64,000 bases of DNA from Brevundimonas sp. A19_0. Its GTDB lineage: Bacteria > Pseudomonadota > Alphaproteobacteria > Caulobacterales > Caulobacteraceae. The DNA lies in assembly GCF_017744255.1 (NCBI RefSeq), contig NZ_JAGHQP010000012.1, positions 1 through 64,000 of the forward strand, given 5' to 3'. Below the pieces are notes generated by a model. The model saw only the letters and a program-made list of their open reading frames with translations. It had not been told where the DNA came from and searched no databases. Positions 1 to 9,200 of the stretch are shown piece by piece. The position numbers were made by a program, and so were the translations under genes. Positions within the stretch are counted from its first letter, which is position 1; every line of letters starts with the position of its first letter.

Positions 1-385
1 CCTTCTCCCGATGGGAGAAGGTGGCGCGTGAGCGCCGGATGAGGGTCGGCGGCGTCATTCGGCGACAGCCGTGGCAGGACCGGTGCGACGGCTCACGCCG
101 AAGGCCCCGGAGAGCCCCTCACCCCCTACCCCCTCTCAGGCTCCGCGCTGCCCTTCGGGTCCCACGGGAGAGGGGAGATGTGCGCAGCGGCCTCCGAGGG
201 AGAACCGATCCTTGGGTCGAGCCCGAGGATGACGGGCCGGGTAGCGCAGAAATTCCGACCGTATACCAAGCACATGTCATTTTTCGTGTCACAAACTGTC
301 ATATAACATTTACATTCTCGCAGATCGGCGCATTCTGAGGGGGAAGACGCCGGGGAGCGTCCCTGTCCCTATGGAGGTACCGCCC
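1..385. other. intergenic region with palindromic repeats and an AT-rich promoter zone
   Basis: No convincing gene is seen in this stretch. Positions 1-21 form a perfect inverted repeat (CCTTCTCCC, ATG, GGGAGAAGG), followed by a GGCGC/GCGCC hairpin at about 24-36. Positions 137-161 repeat, with one mismatch, at 804-828. The part from about 258 to 330 is far more AT-rich than its surroundings and probably holds the promoter of the small exported protein that starts at 386. An open frame at 21-338 has a composition that looks non-coding. Confidence 0.6.
275..302 (+). promoter_or_regulatory. phased TGTCAY repeats, possible response-regulator operator
   Basis: Three copies of TGTCAT/TGTCAC lie on the same strand at 275, 287 and 297, in an AT-rich island about 90 bp upstream of the small exported protein gene. 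PhoB-type boxes are TGTCAT direct repeats with a period of 11 bp. Here the spacing is 12 and 10, so this is only an approximate match. A TATAAC at 302-307 could be a -10 element. Confidence 0.3.
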
Positions 386-697
386 ATGATCCGCCCTGCC
401 CTGTCCCTTGTTCTGGCCGCCGGCCTGGCCCTCGGCGCCGCTGCGCCCGTCCTGGCCTCGGTCGATCCGACCACGGGCGCCAAGCCCGGTCAGGCCGTTA
501 TGATCTGTTCCGAGGATGCGGCGACCCGCGCCAGCTTCCAGCGCGAGTATGGCGAGCGGCCGGTGTTCGTTTCGGCCCAGGACCTGCTGGCCGCCCGCGA
601 CGCCGGCGAGCGCTGGGAAGCGCCGCGCTGCATGACCGAGCGGGAGTTCGCCCGCTTCGAGCGGATGACCGAGCAGCGCGCCGAACTGCGCCGCTAG
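386..697 (+). CDS. small exported protein of unknown function
   Basis: This encodes 103 aa. The start at 386 is preferred over an in-frame ATG at 371 because GGAGG lies just upstream of 386 at a suitable distance. Residues 1-24 are a typical Sec signal peptide (short basic start, Leu/Ala core, ALA-type cleavage site). The mature part is about 80 residues, charged, with two cysteines (in MICSED and PRCMTE) that could form a disulfide in the periplasm. The C-terminal third is rich in Arg and Glu and probably helical. I recognise no family. The gene stands alone and is followed by a strong terminator. Confidence 0.65.
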   Translation: MIRPALSLVLAAGLALGAAAPVLASVDPTTGAKPGQAVMICSEDAATRASFQREYGERPVFVSAQDLLAARDAGERWEAPRCMTEREFARFERMTEQRAELRR

Positions 698-722
698 GGT
701 CTGTACCCGCCTGAAACAGCAA

Positions 723-756
723 GGGGACGCCGGATCACTCCGGCGTCCCCTTTTTT
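723..756 (+). terminator. rho-independent terminator after the small exported protein gene
   Basis: A 12-bp GC-rich stem (GGGGACGCCGGA / TCCGGCGTCCCC) with a 4-nt loop is followed directly by six T residues. It lies 25 bp after the stop codon of the gene ending at 697. Confidence 0.9.
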
Positions 757-772
757 GTCGAGAGACGGCGTG

Positions 773-863
773 TCGCCCCCTCCACCCTGCTTCGCCGAGG
801 CTTCAGGCTACGCGCTGCCCTTCGGGTCGCAGGGTCCCCCTCCCCCGATGGGGGAGGAGACGA
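773..863. repeat. intergenic palindromic repeat, copy B
   Basis: This block begins TCGCCCCCTCCACC and ends with a CCTCCCCC/GGGGGAGG inverted repeat. The same beginning and end occur at 14457-14511, and the inner part at 804-828 matches 137-161 with one mismatch in 25. It sits between two converging genes, as mobile or regulatory intergenic repeats of GC-rich proteobacteria often do. Confidence 0.55.
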
Positions 864-868
864 GAGCC

Positions 869-3010
869 CTACTCGCCGATGTATTTGTCGAGCCAGCCGA
901 ACACTTCATTGTGCCATTGCAGGCTGTTCTGGGGTTTCAGCACCCAGTGGTTCTCGTCCGGGAAGACCAGCAGGCGGCTTTCGATGCCCTGACGCTGGAG
1001 GGCGGTGAAGGCCGACAGACCCTGCGACGTCGGGATGCGGAAGTCCTGCTCGCCCTGGATGACCAGCATCGGCGTGTTCCACTTGTCGACGTGGTTGGCC
1101 GGATTGAACTCCTGATAGGCGCGCGGATTTTCCCAGGGCGTGCCGCCGTTTTCCCATTCGGTGAACCACAGCTCCTCGGTGGCAAAGCCCATGGCGAAGG
1201 TGTCGAACACCCCGTCGTGGTTGACCATGCACTTGAAGGCATTCGGCCAGTGGCCCGAGATCCAGTTGATCATATAGCCGCCATAGGAGGCGCCGAGCGC
1301 GCAGGCCCGGTCGCCGTCCAGGAAGTCATACTTCTGCTGCGCCGCGGCCCACCCCTTTTGCAGGTCTTCCAGCGGGCGATCGCCCCAGTGCTGGCTGATC
1401 GAGTCGGTGAAGGCCTGGCCGTAGCCGGTCGAGCCGTGGAAATCGATCATCACCACCGCATAGCCGGCGCCCGCATAGGTCTGGGGGTTCCAGCGATAGG
1501 ACCAGCCATTGCCGAACGAGCCCTGCGGCCCGCCGTGGATCAGGAAGGCGACCGGGTATTTCCGGCCTTCGACATAGTTGGCGGGCTTGATGACATAGCC
1601 GTGGACGGTTTCGTCGTTCCAGCCCTCGAAGGTGAACTGCTCGGCCTCACCGAAGGCCAGATCAGCCAGTTCCGGGTTCACCTCGGTCAGGCGACGCGGC
1701 ATTTCGCGGCCGCGATAGGTCTTGAACCAGAGGTCACCCGGCTGATCCAGCGCGGCCTGGGCATAGACGATGCCCGACGGGGTCAGGACATGGCTACCGA
1801 CCGAGCCTTCGCCGGTGAAGGGGATGACGGCGCCGTTGCGCGTATCGACAGCGAACAGCCGGTGCTGGCCGGTGTCCTGCGCCGTGACGTAGAGGGTATT
1901 GCCGTCCGGGCTGAAGGCCAGGCTGTCAGCCGAGCGGTCCCAGTTGGCGGCGATCTGGCGGACCTGACCGGTCTCCATGTCGCGCAGCATGATGGCGAAC
2001 TTGTCGGCCTCGAAGCCCGGACGTGCCATGGCCCGATACGCCAGGGTGCGGCCGTCGGGCGAGAACACCGGGCCGGCGTCCCAGGCGGGATTGTTCCCGG
2101 TCAGATTGGTGAAGTCGCCGCTGTCGGTCAGGCCGTCGGTCATCCAGAGGTCGAAATCGGTGCTCCACGGCTCCGACGATCCGGCCTCGCGGGCCGAGAA
2201 GACCAGCGACTGGCTGTCGGGGCTGAAGGTGAAATCCTCCTCGCCGCCGAACGGCTTGGAGGGGGTGTCGCCGTCAAAGCCGCGCGTGACCCAGACCGGC
2301 TCGCCTTCGGCCTTACCGTCCTCGCCCAGTTCAACGACAAACAGGTGGTTCTGGGTGCCGTCGTTCCAGGTGTCCCAGTGGCGCACGAACATCCGGTCAT
2401 AGACGCGGCCGGTCGATTTGCGGGCGGCCTCGGCCTCGCCCCGCGCCACCGAACAGGCGAGGCTGTCGCAATCGGGATAGACCGCCAGCGCAACCGCCAG
2501 ACGCTCGCCGTCGGGCGAGACCTTGTAGGCCTGCACATCGACCGGCAGGTCGGTCACCTGCATGACCTCGGCGCCGTCCGGGCCCGTGGCCCAGATCTGG
2601 TTCGAGCCCGAGCGCGAGGAGAGGAAATACAGGGTCTGACCGTCGGGGGACCAGCGCACCGTGTTGCCCTGGCCTGCGTCCATGAACAGCGGACGGGCTT
2701 CCATGTCGCCCTGAAGGTCCTGCACCCACACCGTGGTGCCGCCCCCGCCGTTGACCGGATCGACCGCGCGCACCTGATACGTCAGCCAGTGACCATCGGG
2801 CGAGACCTGGGGATCGGACAGCCGGTTCAGGCGAAGCATCACCTCATAGGTGAAGGGCTCGGGGTCGGCCGCCGGGGCGGTCGCCTCGACCGGCGCCGTC
2901 TGCGGATCAAGGGCGAGCGCCGGGACCGCCGTCAGGCTGAAGGCCATCAGGGCCGCGGCGGCCGTGGCCATGCGGCGCGACCGGAAGAAGGATGTGGAAA
3001 GCGAGCGCAT
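869..3010 (-). CDS. exported S9 family prolyl oligopeptidase / dipeptidyl peptidase
   Basis: The 713-aa protein starts at the ATG at 3010, which gives a proper signal peptide (basic MRSLSTSFFRSRR, then an Ala-rich core ending at ALA). Open frame continues upstream but reads as non-coding. The middle region has repeated SPDG motifs typical of TolB/PD40 beta-propeller blades. The C-terminal third is an alpha/beta hydrolase with the S9 nucleophile motif GASYGGY (Ser575), QGEQD (Asp656) and ENHW (His688), so the catalytic triad is complete. It probably cleaves short peptides in the periplasm. The closest named relatives would be dipeptidyl peptidase IV/5-like or acylaminoacyl peptidases, and the exact specificity cannot be read from the sequence. 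It diverges from the acyltransferase gene, with 121 bp between them. Confidence 0.9.
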   Translation of the reverse strand: MRSLSTSFFRSRRMATAAAALMAFSLTAVPALALDPQTAPVEATAPAADPEPFTYEVMLRLNRLSDPQVSPDGHWLTYQVRAVDPVNGGGGTTVWVQDLQGDMEARPLFMDAGQGNTVRWSPDGQTLYFLSSRSGSNQIWATGPDGAEVMQVTDLPVDVQAYKVSPDGERLAVALAVYPDCDSLACSVARGEAEAARKSTGRVYDRMFVRHWDTWNDGTQNHLFVVELGEDGKAEGEPVWVTRGFDGDTPSKPFGGEEDFTFSPDSQSLVFSAREAGSSEPWSTDFDLWMTDGLTDSGDFTNLTGNNPAWDAGPVFSPDGRTLAYRAMARPGFEADKFAIMLRDMETGQVRQIAANWDRSADSLAFSPDGNTLYVTAQDTGQHRLFAVDTRNGAVIPFTGEGSVGSHVLTPSGIVYAQAALDQPGDLWFKTYRGREMPRRLTEVNPELADLAFGEAEQFTFEGWNDETVHGYVIKPANYVEGRKYPVAFLIHGGPQGSFGNGWSYRWNPQTYAGAGYAVVMIDFHGSTGYGQAFTDSISQHWGDRPLEDLQKGWAAAQQKYDFLDGDRACALGASYGGYMINWISGHWPNAFKCMVNHDGVFDTFAMGFATEELWFTEWENGGTPWENPRAYQEFNPANHVDKWNTPMLVIQGEQDFRIPTSQGLSAFTALQRQGIESRLLVFPDENHWVLKPQNSLQWHNEVFGWLDKYIGE

Positions 3011-3131
3011 GCGCCGGACCTCATAGCCTGTGCCAGAACTGTGGGACGCAGGCCTAGCACCGCCCGCCCGTCCCGGCAAAGTCCCGCACAGCCCGCTTGC
3101 CCGATGCGAGCGGAGCGGCGACAAGCAAGGC

Positions 3132-3977
3132 ATGACGGCGGCCTCCGATTCCCGACATATCTGCGATGTGCTGATCGCCGAGCGCGCGCCGCGCCTGACG
3201 GGGTCGATGGCCTGGCCGCTGGTCCGCCCCTTCCTCTACGGGCTGCTGGGCTATGGCCGGGCGCGATCCATGGCGGATGCCGTGGCGCCCATGGGCGGGG
3301 CCGAGGCGCTGGATTATGTCTCGAAACTGCTGGCGCTGGACGTGCGCATCCTGAATGCCGACCGGATTCCACAGGCGGGTCGCTGCGTGGTGGTCAGCAA
3401 CCACCCGACCGGGATCGCCGACGGCATTGCCGCCTATGACGCCATCCGCGCGCAGCGGGACGATGCCATCTTCTTTGCCAATGCCGATGCGCTCCGGGTT
3501 TCGCCCCGGCTGGACGAGGTGATCATTCCGGTCGAATGGGTCACTACAAAGCGCACGCGCGAAAAGACCCGCGCCACACTGGATGCCGCGCGGAAGGCCT
3601 TCGAGGAGGATCGCGCCGTGGTCCTGTTCCCGGCCGGGCGACTGGCTCGGGTGGCGGGCGACGGCCAGCTGACCGATCCGGAATGGTCGCCGACCGCCGT
3701 CAGTCTGGCCCGCAAATATCAGGCGCCGATCGTGCCGATCCATATGAGCGGGCCGTGGTCGCGGCTGTTCCACACCTTTGACCGCATCTCGCCCGAGCTG
3801 CGCGACATCACCCTGTTTCACGAGATGCTGAACAAGACCGGCGGGACCTTCCGCCTGACGGTCGGGCCGCCCATCCCGCCCGAGCGGCTGGATGCGGACG
3901 CCACCCGCGCCACCTATGGGCTGAAGGCCTATATCGAGCGGGTCCTGCCCGGACAGCCGGATGCGCCCTATGCCTGA
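3132..3977 (+). CDS. PlsC-like acyltransferase (lysophosphatidate/hemolysin-type family)
   Basis: The 281-aa protein has an NHPTGIADG motif near residue 95. This is the HPxGxxDG form of the acyltransferase catalytic box found in hemolysin-like and lyso-lipid acyltransferases. A downstream VLFPAGRLAR block fits the substrate-binding FPEG/FPAG motif, and PIVPIHMSG is the usual later motif. It likely transfers an acyl chain to a lysophospholipid or ornithine-type lipid at the inner membrane. The start at 3132 is chosen because the open frame upstream is non-coding in character and the protein aligns from there. The gene overlaps the start of tsaE, so it may head the tsaE-amgK-murU-addBA run. Confidence 0.8.
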   Translation: MTAASDSRHICDVLIAERAPRLTGSMAWPLVRPFLYGLLGYGRARSMADAVAPMGGAEALDYVSKLLALDVRILNADRIPQAGRCVVVSNHPTGIADGIAAYDAIRAQRDDAIFFANADALRVSPRLDEVIIPVEWVTTKRTREKTRATLDAARKAFEEDRAVVLFPAGRLARVAGDGQLTDPEWSPTAVSLARKYQAPIVPIHMSGPWSRLFHTFDRISPELRDITLFHEMLNKTGGTFRLTVGPPIPPERLDADATRATYGLKAYIERVLPGQPDAPYA

Positions 3978-4440
3978 GGTCCGCGATATGGCCCTGGCCG
4001 ACGAGGCTGCCACGACCCGGCTGGGACAGGCACTGGCCGCGCACCTGACAACGGGTGAGGTCGTGCTGCTGAGCGGCGCGCTGGGCATGGGCAAGTCGAC
4101 GCTGGCCCGCGGCCTGATCCGGGCCCTGACCCGGCCGGACGAGGATGTGCCCAGCCCGACCTTCACCCTGGTGCAGTTCTATGAGAGCGAGCCGCCCGTG
4201 GCCCATTTCGACCTCTACCGGCTGGACGACCCGCGCGAGGTGGACGAGATCGGCCTCCATGAGGCCATCGACGACGGCGTGGCCCTGATCGAATGGCCCG
4301 AACGGCTGGGCGAGGACGGCGCCGGGGCCTTGAGCCCGGACCGGCTGTCGGTCACGCTGGAGACCGACGGCGAGGGCCGTCGCGCGCGGCTGTCGGGCCA
4401 CGGCGCCTGGGCGGAAAAGCTGAAGGATCTGCATGTCTGA
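3970..4440 (+). CDS. tsaE: tRNA threonylcarbamoyladenosine biosynthesis ATPase TsaE
   Basis: The 156-aa protein carries the P-loop GALGMGKST near residue 39 and the TsaE signatures SPTFTLV and HFDLYRLDDP, followed by the conserved glycine/glutamate stretch that ends in IEWPERL. TsaE is the ATPase that resets the TsaB-TsaD-TsaE complex making t6A37 in ANN-decoding tRNAs, in the cytoplasm. The start could be the ATG at 3961 or at 3970. Both overlap the end of the acyltransferase gene (3977). Its end overlaps the start of amgK by 8 nt, which implies translational coupling. Confidence 0.93.
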   Translation: MPEVRDMALADEAATTRLGQALAAHLTTGEVVLLSGALGMGKSTLARGLIRALTRPDEDVPSPTFTLVQFYESEPPVAHFDLYRLDDPREVDEIGLHEAIDDGVALIEWPERLGEDGAGALSPDRLSVTLETDGEGRRARLSGHGAWAEKLKDLHV

Positions 4441-5521
4441 GCGTGGTGCGCTGATCGCCGATTTCCTGGCCGGAGCGGGTCTTGCCGACGCGCGGCGCGA
4501 CCCCCTGCCGGGTGACGCCTCGACCCGGCGCTACGAGCGGCTGACCACGGCCTCGGGCGGGCGACTGATGCTGATGGATCAGGCCCCGGCGCTGGAGAGC
4601 CCGCCGTGTGATCCGGCCTGGTCGCCCGAACAGCGTCTGGCCCATGGCTGGAACGCGACGGCGCGCCTGTCGGCCGGGCGGATCGAGGCCTTTGCCGCGG
4701 TGGCGCAGCATCTGCGGGCCGCCGGCCTCTCGGCACCCGAAGTGGTCGCGCTGGATGCCGCCAACGGTCTGGCGATCCTCGAGGACCTCGGCGACGACCT
4801 CTATGCCCGGGTGATCGAGCGCGGCGCAGATGAACGGCCCCTCTATATCGAGGCGGTCGAGGCGCTGGCCCGGCTGCATCTGGCCGCGCCCCTGCCGGAG
4901 CGGCTGGAGGGGCCGGGCGGGGACTGGCCGCTGCTGACCTATGACGCGACCGCCCTGCAGGCCGGGGCCGACCTGTTCATCGAATGGATGCCGAAGCTTC
5001 AGCCCGGGCTCGACTTCGGTCCGGAGGCGCGCGCCGAATGGCACGCCGCCTGGGCCCCGGTCGCGGCCATGGGCGAGGCCAGGGCCTGGGTGATGGCGCA
5101 CCGCGACTATCATGCCGAGAACCTGCTGTGGCTGCCGGACCGTGAGGGCTTCCGGCGAGTCGGGCTGATCGATTTTCAGGATGCCGTGCTGGCCCATCCC
5201 GTCTGGGACCTGCACTCCCTGCTTCAGGACGCCCGCCGCGACGTCTCGCCCGAGGTCGAGCGCGCCGCGCTGGACCACTATATCGACGTCATGCAGGTCG
5301 ACGGCGAAGCCTACCGGGCCGACTATGCTGCGCTGGCGGCTCTGAACGAGGCGCGCATCCTCGGCGTCTTCGCCCGGCTGGTCGCGCGGGACGGCAAGCC
5401 CCGCTATCGCCAGTTCATGCCGCGCATGTGGCGCCATCTGGAACAAAACCTGAAACGACCGGAACTGTCGCAGGTCGCTGTCTGGTTTGACCGTCATGTC
5501 CCGAAGGAGATGCGCGGATGA
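4433..5521 (+). CDS. amgK: anomeric N-acetylmuramate/N-acetylglucosamine kinase AmgK
   Basis: This 362-aa aminoglycoside-phosphotransferase-fold kinase has the N-terminal GDASTRRYER motif, the catalytic HRDYHAENL loop (about residues 224-232) and the metal-binding DFQD motif. AmgK phosphorylates MurNAc (and GlcNAc) at the anomeric carbon in the recycling route that bypasses de novo UDP-MurNAc synthesis. The identification rests on the motifs plus the immediate neighbour murU, which overlaps by 4 nt (ATGA) and catalyses the next step. In Pseudomonas and Caulobacter this pathway lowers sensitivity to fosfomycin. Confidence 0.88.
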   Translation: MSERGALIADFLAGAGLADARRDPLPGDASTRRYERLTTASGGRLMLMDQAPALESPPCDPAWSPEQRLAHGWNATARLSAGRIEAFAAVAQHLRAAGLSAPEVVALDAANGLAILEDLGDDLYARVIERGADERPLYIEAVEALARLHLAAPLPERLEGPGGDWPLLTYDATALQAGADLFIEWMPKLQPGLDFGPEARAEWHAAWAPVAAMGEARAWVMAHRDYHAENLLWLPDREGFRRVGLIDFQDAVLAHPVWDLHSLLQDARRDVSPEVERAALDHYIDVMQVDGEAYRADYAALAALNEARILGVFARLVARDGKPRYRQFMPRMWRHLEQNLKRPELSQVAVWFDRHVPKEMRG

Positions 5522-6237
5522 CGGTTCCGAAGACAGCGATGGTGCTGGCCGCAGGGCTGGGCACGCGGATGCGGCCCCTGACCGATGACCGGCCCAAGGC
5601 GCTGGTCGAGGTCGGCGGGCGGGCGCTGATCGACCATGTGCTGGACCGGCTGGCGGACGCCGGGAGCGCGCGCGCCGTGGTCAATGTCCACTGGTTCGCC
5701 GACCGGCTGGAGACCCACCTGGCTGGCCGCAGTCGGGCGCCGGAGATCACGATTTCGGACGAGCGGGCCGAGCTTCTCGAGACCGGCGGCGGCCTGAAGA
5801 AGGCCATCCCCCTGCTGGGCGATGACCCGGTGTTCGTCGCCAATATCGACAGCGTCTGGACCGACCGGGGTGATGCGCTGGCGGAGCTGGCCGACCTGTG
5901 GGACGCGGAGCGGATGGACGCCGCCCTGCTGTTGGCCCGGCGCGAAGGGGCCATCGGCTTCGAGGGCGGCGGGGATTTCTTCCTCGGCGACGAGGGACAG
6001 CTGAGCTTCCGGGGCGAGGCCGCCGAGGCGCCCTATGCCTATATGGGCGTGCACATCTGCCGGCCCGGCTATGTTGCAGACGGGCCTGACGGGCCCTTCT
6101 CGCTCAGCGGGCTGTGGCGCAGGTCGGCCGCCGAAGGGCGGCTGTTCGGCTGTGTGCTGGACGGCGACTGGATGCACGTCGGCGATCCCGGAGCGCGCGA
6201 TGAGGCCGAGGCCCGGCTGGCGCGAGAGGCCGGGTGA
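5518..6237 (+). CDS. murU: N-acetylmuramate 1-phosphate uridylyltransferase MurU
   Basis: This 239-aa sugar-nucleotidyltransferase has the signature LAAGLGTRMRPLT followed by RPKAL at the N-terminus, which binds the nucleotide and metal, and a FVANIDSVW block that supplies the metal-binding aspartate. MurU makes UDP-MurNAc from MurNAc-1-phosphate and UTP, completing the AmgK-MurU recycling pathway. The start overlaps the amgK stop (ATGA), and its own stop overlaps the GTG start of addB by 4 nt. On sequence alone it could be another NDP-sugar pyrophosphorylase, but the amgK context decides it. Confidence 0.88.
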   Translation: MTVPKTAMVLAAGLGTRMRPLTDDRPKALVEVGGRALIDHVLDRLADAGSARAVVNVHWFADRLETHLAGRSRAPEITISDERAELLETGGGLKKAIPLLGDDPVFVANIDSVWTDRGDALAELADLWDAERMDAALLLARREGAIGFEGGGDFFLGDEGQLSFRGEAAEAPYAYMGVHICRPGYVADGPDGPFSLSGLWRRSAAEGRLFGCVLDGDWMHVGDPGARDEAEARLAREAG

Positions 6238-9200
6238 CGGACCCCTTCGACCCCTTCCCGCACATCTTCGCGCCGCGCTGGTATTCCATCGACGCGCACC
6301 GGCCCTTCCTGAACGATCTCGCAGCGGCCCTGCTGGACTGGTCCGGACGCCAGTCACCGGAAATCCTGAGCGACGCCATGCTGTTGCTGCCCAACCGGCG
6401 AGCGGTGCGCTCGTTCGAGCAGGCCCTGCTGGCGGTGGGTGACGGTCGGCCGGTGCTGATGCCGCAGGTGCGCGCGCTCGGCGATCTGGAGGAGGACGAG
6501 GCCCCCTTCACGCCCGGCGCGCTGGGGCTGGACCTGCCGCCCGCCATCTCGCCCCTGCATCGCCGGTTCGAGCTGGCCCGGATGATCGTCGAGGCGTTCG
6601 ACACCACCCTGTCGGTACGCGAGGCCCTCGCCCACGCCGACACCCTCGGCCGGTTCCTGGAGTCCTGCCAGATCGAGGAGATCGAGGACCCCGGTCGCGT
6701 CGCCGATCTGGTCGAAGGCGATCTGGCCGACCATTGGCGGAAACAGGCCCGGTTCCTCGCCCTCGGGGTCGAGGCCTGGCCGAAGCGGCTGGCGGCGCTG
6801 GGGCTGGTCGATCCGGCCTGGCGGCGGGTGACCCTGCTGCGGCTGCTGGCTGAGCACTGGTCGAAACACCCCCCGGTGACCCCGGTTCTGGCGGCCGGAT
6901 CGACCGGCACGGTCCCGGCCGCCGCTGCGGTTCTGGACGCCGTCGCCCATGCCCCTCAGGGGGCCGTCATCCTGCCCGGACTGGATCGCGCCCTTCCGGA
7001 CGATGTGTGGGCCAGGGTCGACGACCTGCATCCGCAAGGCGCCCTGAAACTGCTGCTGGAGCGCAGCGGAATCTCGCGCGCCGATGTGCGGCCCTGGCCC
7101 GTGCCCGGTGGCGTCGACCAGACCGGCGGTCGGGCCCGCGAACGCGTGCTGAACGAGGCCCTCAGGCCGGCCGAGACCACCGGCGACTGGCGGACCGCCA
7201 TCTCCGGCCTGCGCGCCGAGGCCGCGCCGCATGATCCGGTCGATCCCGTGGTGCGTGGCCTGGAGGGCCTGACCCTGCTGGACCTGCCCGACGAGGAGTC
7301 GACGGCCGCGACCCTCGCCCTGGCCATGCGCGAGGCCCTGGAAGTGCCGGGCCGCACCTGTGCCCTCGTCACGCCCGATCTGGATCTGGGCCGGCGCGTC
7401 GCCGCCCGGCTGGAGCGATGGGGCATCCGGCCGGACAATTCCGCCGGGGTCAGTCTGCGCACCCTGCCCGCCGGACGGCTGGTCGATCTGGTGGCGCGCT
7501 GGATGGACCGGCCGCTGGATGCCCCGACGCTGCTGTCGTTGCTGAAGCATCCGCGCGTGCGCCCCGGTCTGGACGAGGCCGCCGTCGCGCATCTGGAACT
7601 GTATGGCTTTCGGGGCGCCGCGCCGCGCGACGGGTCGGTCCTGCGCCACAGGCTTCTGAAGCCGCAGGGGCGAGGGCGCGGCGGCGCCGGCGATACCCCG
7701 CCTGAAGGCGCGACCGCAGCCCTGGCTCTGATCGATCGACTGGAGACCCTTTCGGGCGCCGCCCGGTCGGCCTTCCGGCCCGAGGCCCCGCTGGATGAAG
7801 CCGCCCGGGCGCTGGTCACCGCAATCGAGAGTCTCGCCGGTCCCTCGGCCTGGTGCGCCAGCGATGGCGACGCCGCGTCCGCCCTGCTGGCCGAACTGAT
7901 CGAGGCGGGTGGGGCGCTGGGCGCCGTCACCCGGCCCGAGTTTGCCGCCCTGATCGGCACGCTGCTGGATGAACAAACGGTGCGTCAGGGCGGCGCCACC
8001 CATCCGCGCCTGCGTATTCTCGGCGCCATCGAGGGGCGGCTGGTCCGGTCGGACCGGATGATCCTGGCCGGGCTGGAGGAAACCGTCTGGCCGCCCGCCG
8101 CGCCTGTCGATCCCTTCCTGTCCCGGCCGATGCGCGCGACCCTGGGCCTGCCCTCGCCGGAGAAACGCATCGGCCAGTCGGCGCAGGACTTCGTTCAGGC
8201 GGCAGCGGGACCCGAGGCCCTGCTGGTCCATTGCCAGCGGCGGAACGGGCAGCCGACCGTGCGCTCGCGCTGGCTGTGGCGCCTTGAAATGCTGGCCAAT
8301 GGCGCCAACACCCGGGACCACCCGGTCGCCCTGACCACCGACGATCCAGTGCGCGAGCTGGCCCGCATGCTGGACAGCCCGCCCGATCTGGTGCCGCGAC
8401 CGGCCAGCCGGCCCGAGCCCCGGCCACCCGTCGACCAGCGCCCCCGCAGCCTGTACGTCACCCGGGTCGAGCGGTGGATCCGCGATCCCTATGCCCTCTA
8501 TGCCCAGTGGATTCTGGGCCTGGAATCGCTGGACCGGCCCGGCCAGCCGGCGACCGCCATGGAGCGGGGCAATGCCATTCACGCCGCCATCGAGGCGCTG
8601 ACGCTGGAGCGGCCCGACGACATGGGCGACGACTTCGCCGAGGCGCTGGCCGGGCGGATCGTCGCCGAACTGGTCAAGGCGGGCTTTGACGACGCCGCCC
8701 TGGCCCGCGAGCAGCCGCTGGCCGAGGCCTCGGCCCGCTGGCTGGCGGAGCAGGAGCGGGTCCGCCGCGCCCGCGCGGACGGCCCCGTCACCCTGTATGC
8801 GGAAAGGAAGGGGCGAATGACCCTGACCTTGCCGGGCGGCGACTTTGTCCTGCAGGCCTGGGCCGACCGGATCGAGACCTGGCCGGGCGGCGCCGCCGTG
8901 CTGGACTTCAAGACCGGCATGGCGCCGTCGAAGAAGGAGGTCGAGGCCGGCCTCGCGCCCCAGCTGACCCTGACCGCCGCCATTCTGGAGGCCGGAGGCT
9001 TTGGCCCTGACATTGGCCGCGGCCCGGTGGCCGAGCTGGCCTATGTCCGCCCCACCGGGCGCGGCGAGGGAGGAGAGTGGAAGACCGTGGCCGCCGGGCT
9101 CGAGGACACCGCCACCGCGACCGGCGACGCGCTGGAGGGGCTGACCCGGCGCATCGCCCATTTCGACCGCGCCGAGACGCCCTATCGGTCATGGGCCGTG

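Noticed and set aside
21..338. 105-codon frame at the left edge
   Set aside because: It runs through palindromic repeats and an AT-rich promoter-like island, has no ribosome site, and its translation is Arg/Pro-rich noise.
755..3439. 894-codon open frame antisense to the S9 peptidase gene
   Set aside because: The minus-strand peptidase has a signal peptide, propeller repeats and a full catalytic triad. The plus-strand frame has no recognisable motif and is the usual long antisense frame of very GC-rich DNA.
6354..9161. 935-codon open frame antisense to addB
   Set aside because: The translation is Gly/Gln/Arg-rich low-complexity sequence without domains, while the plus strand encodes a clear AddB with nuclease motif.
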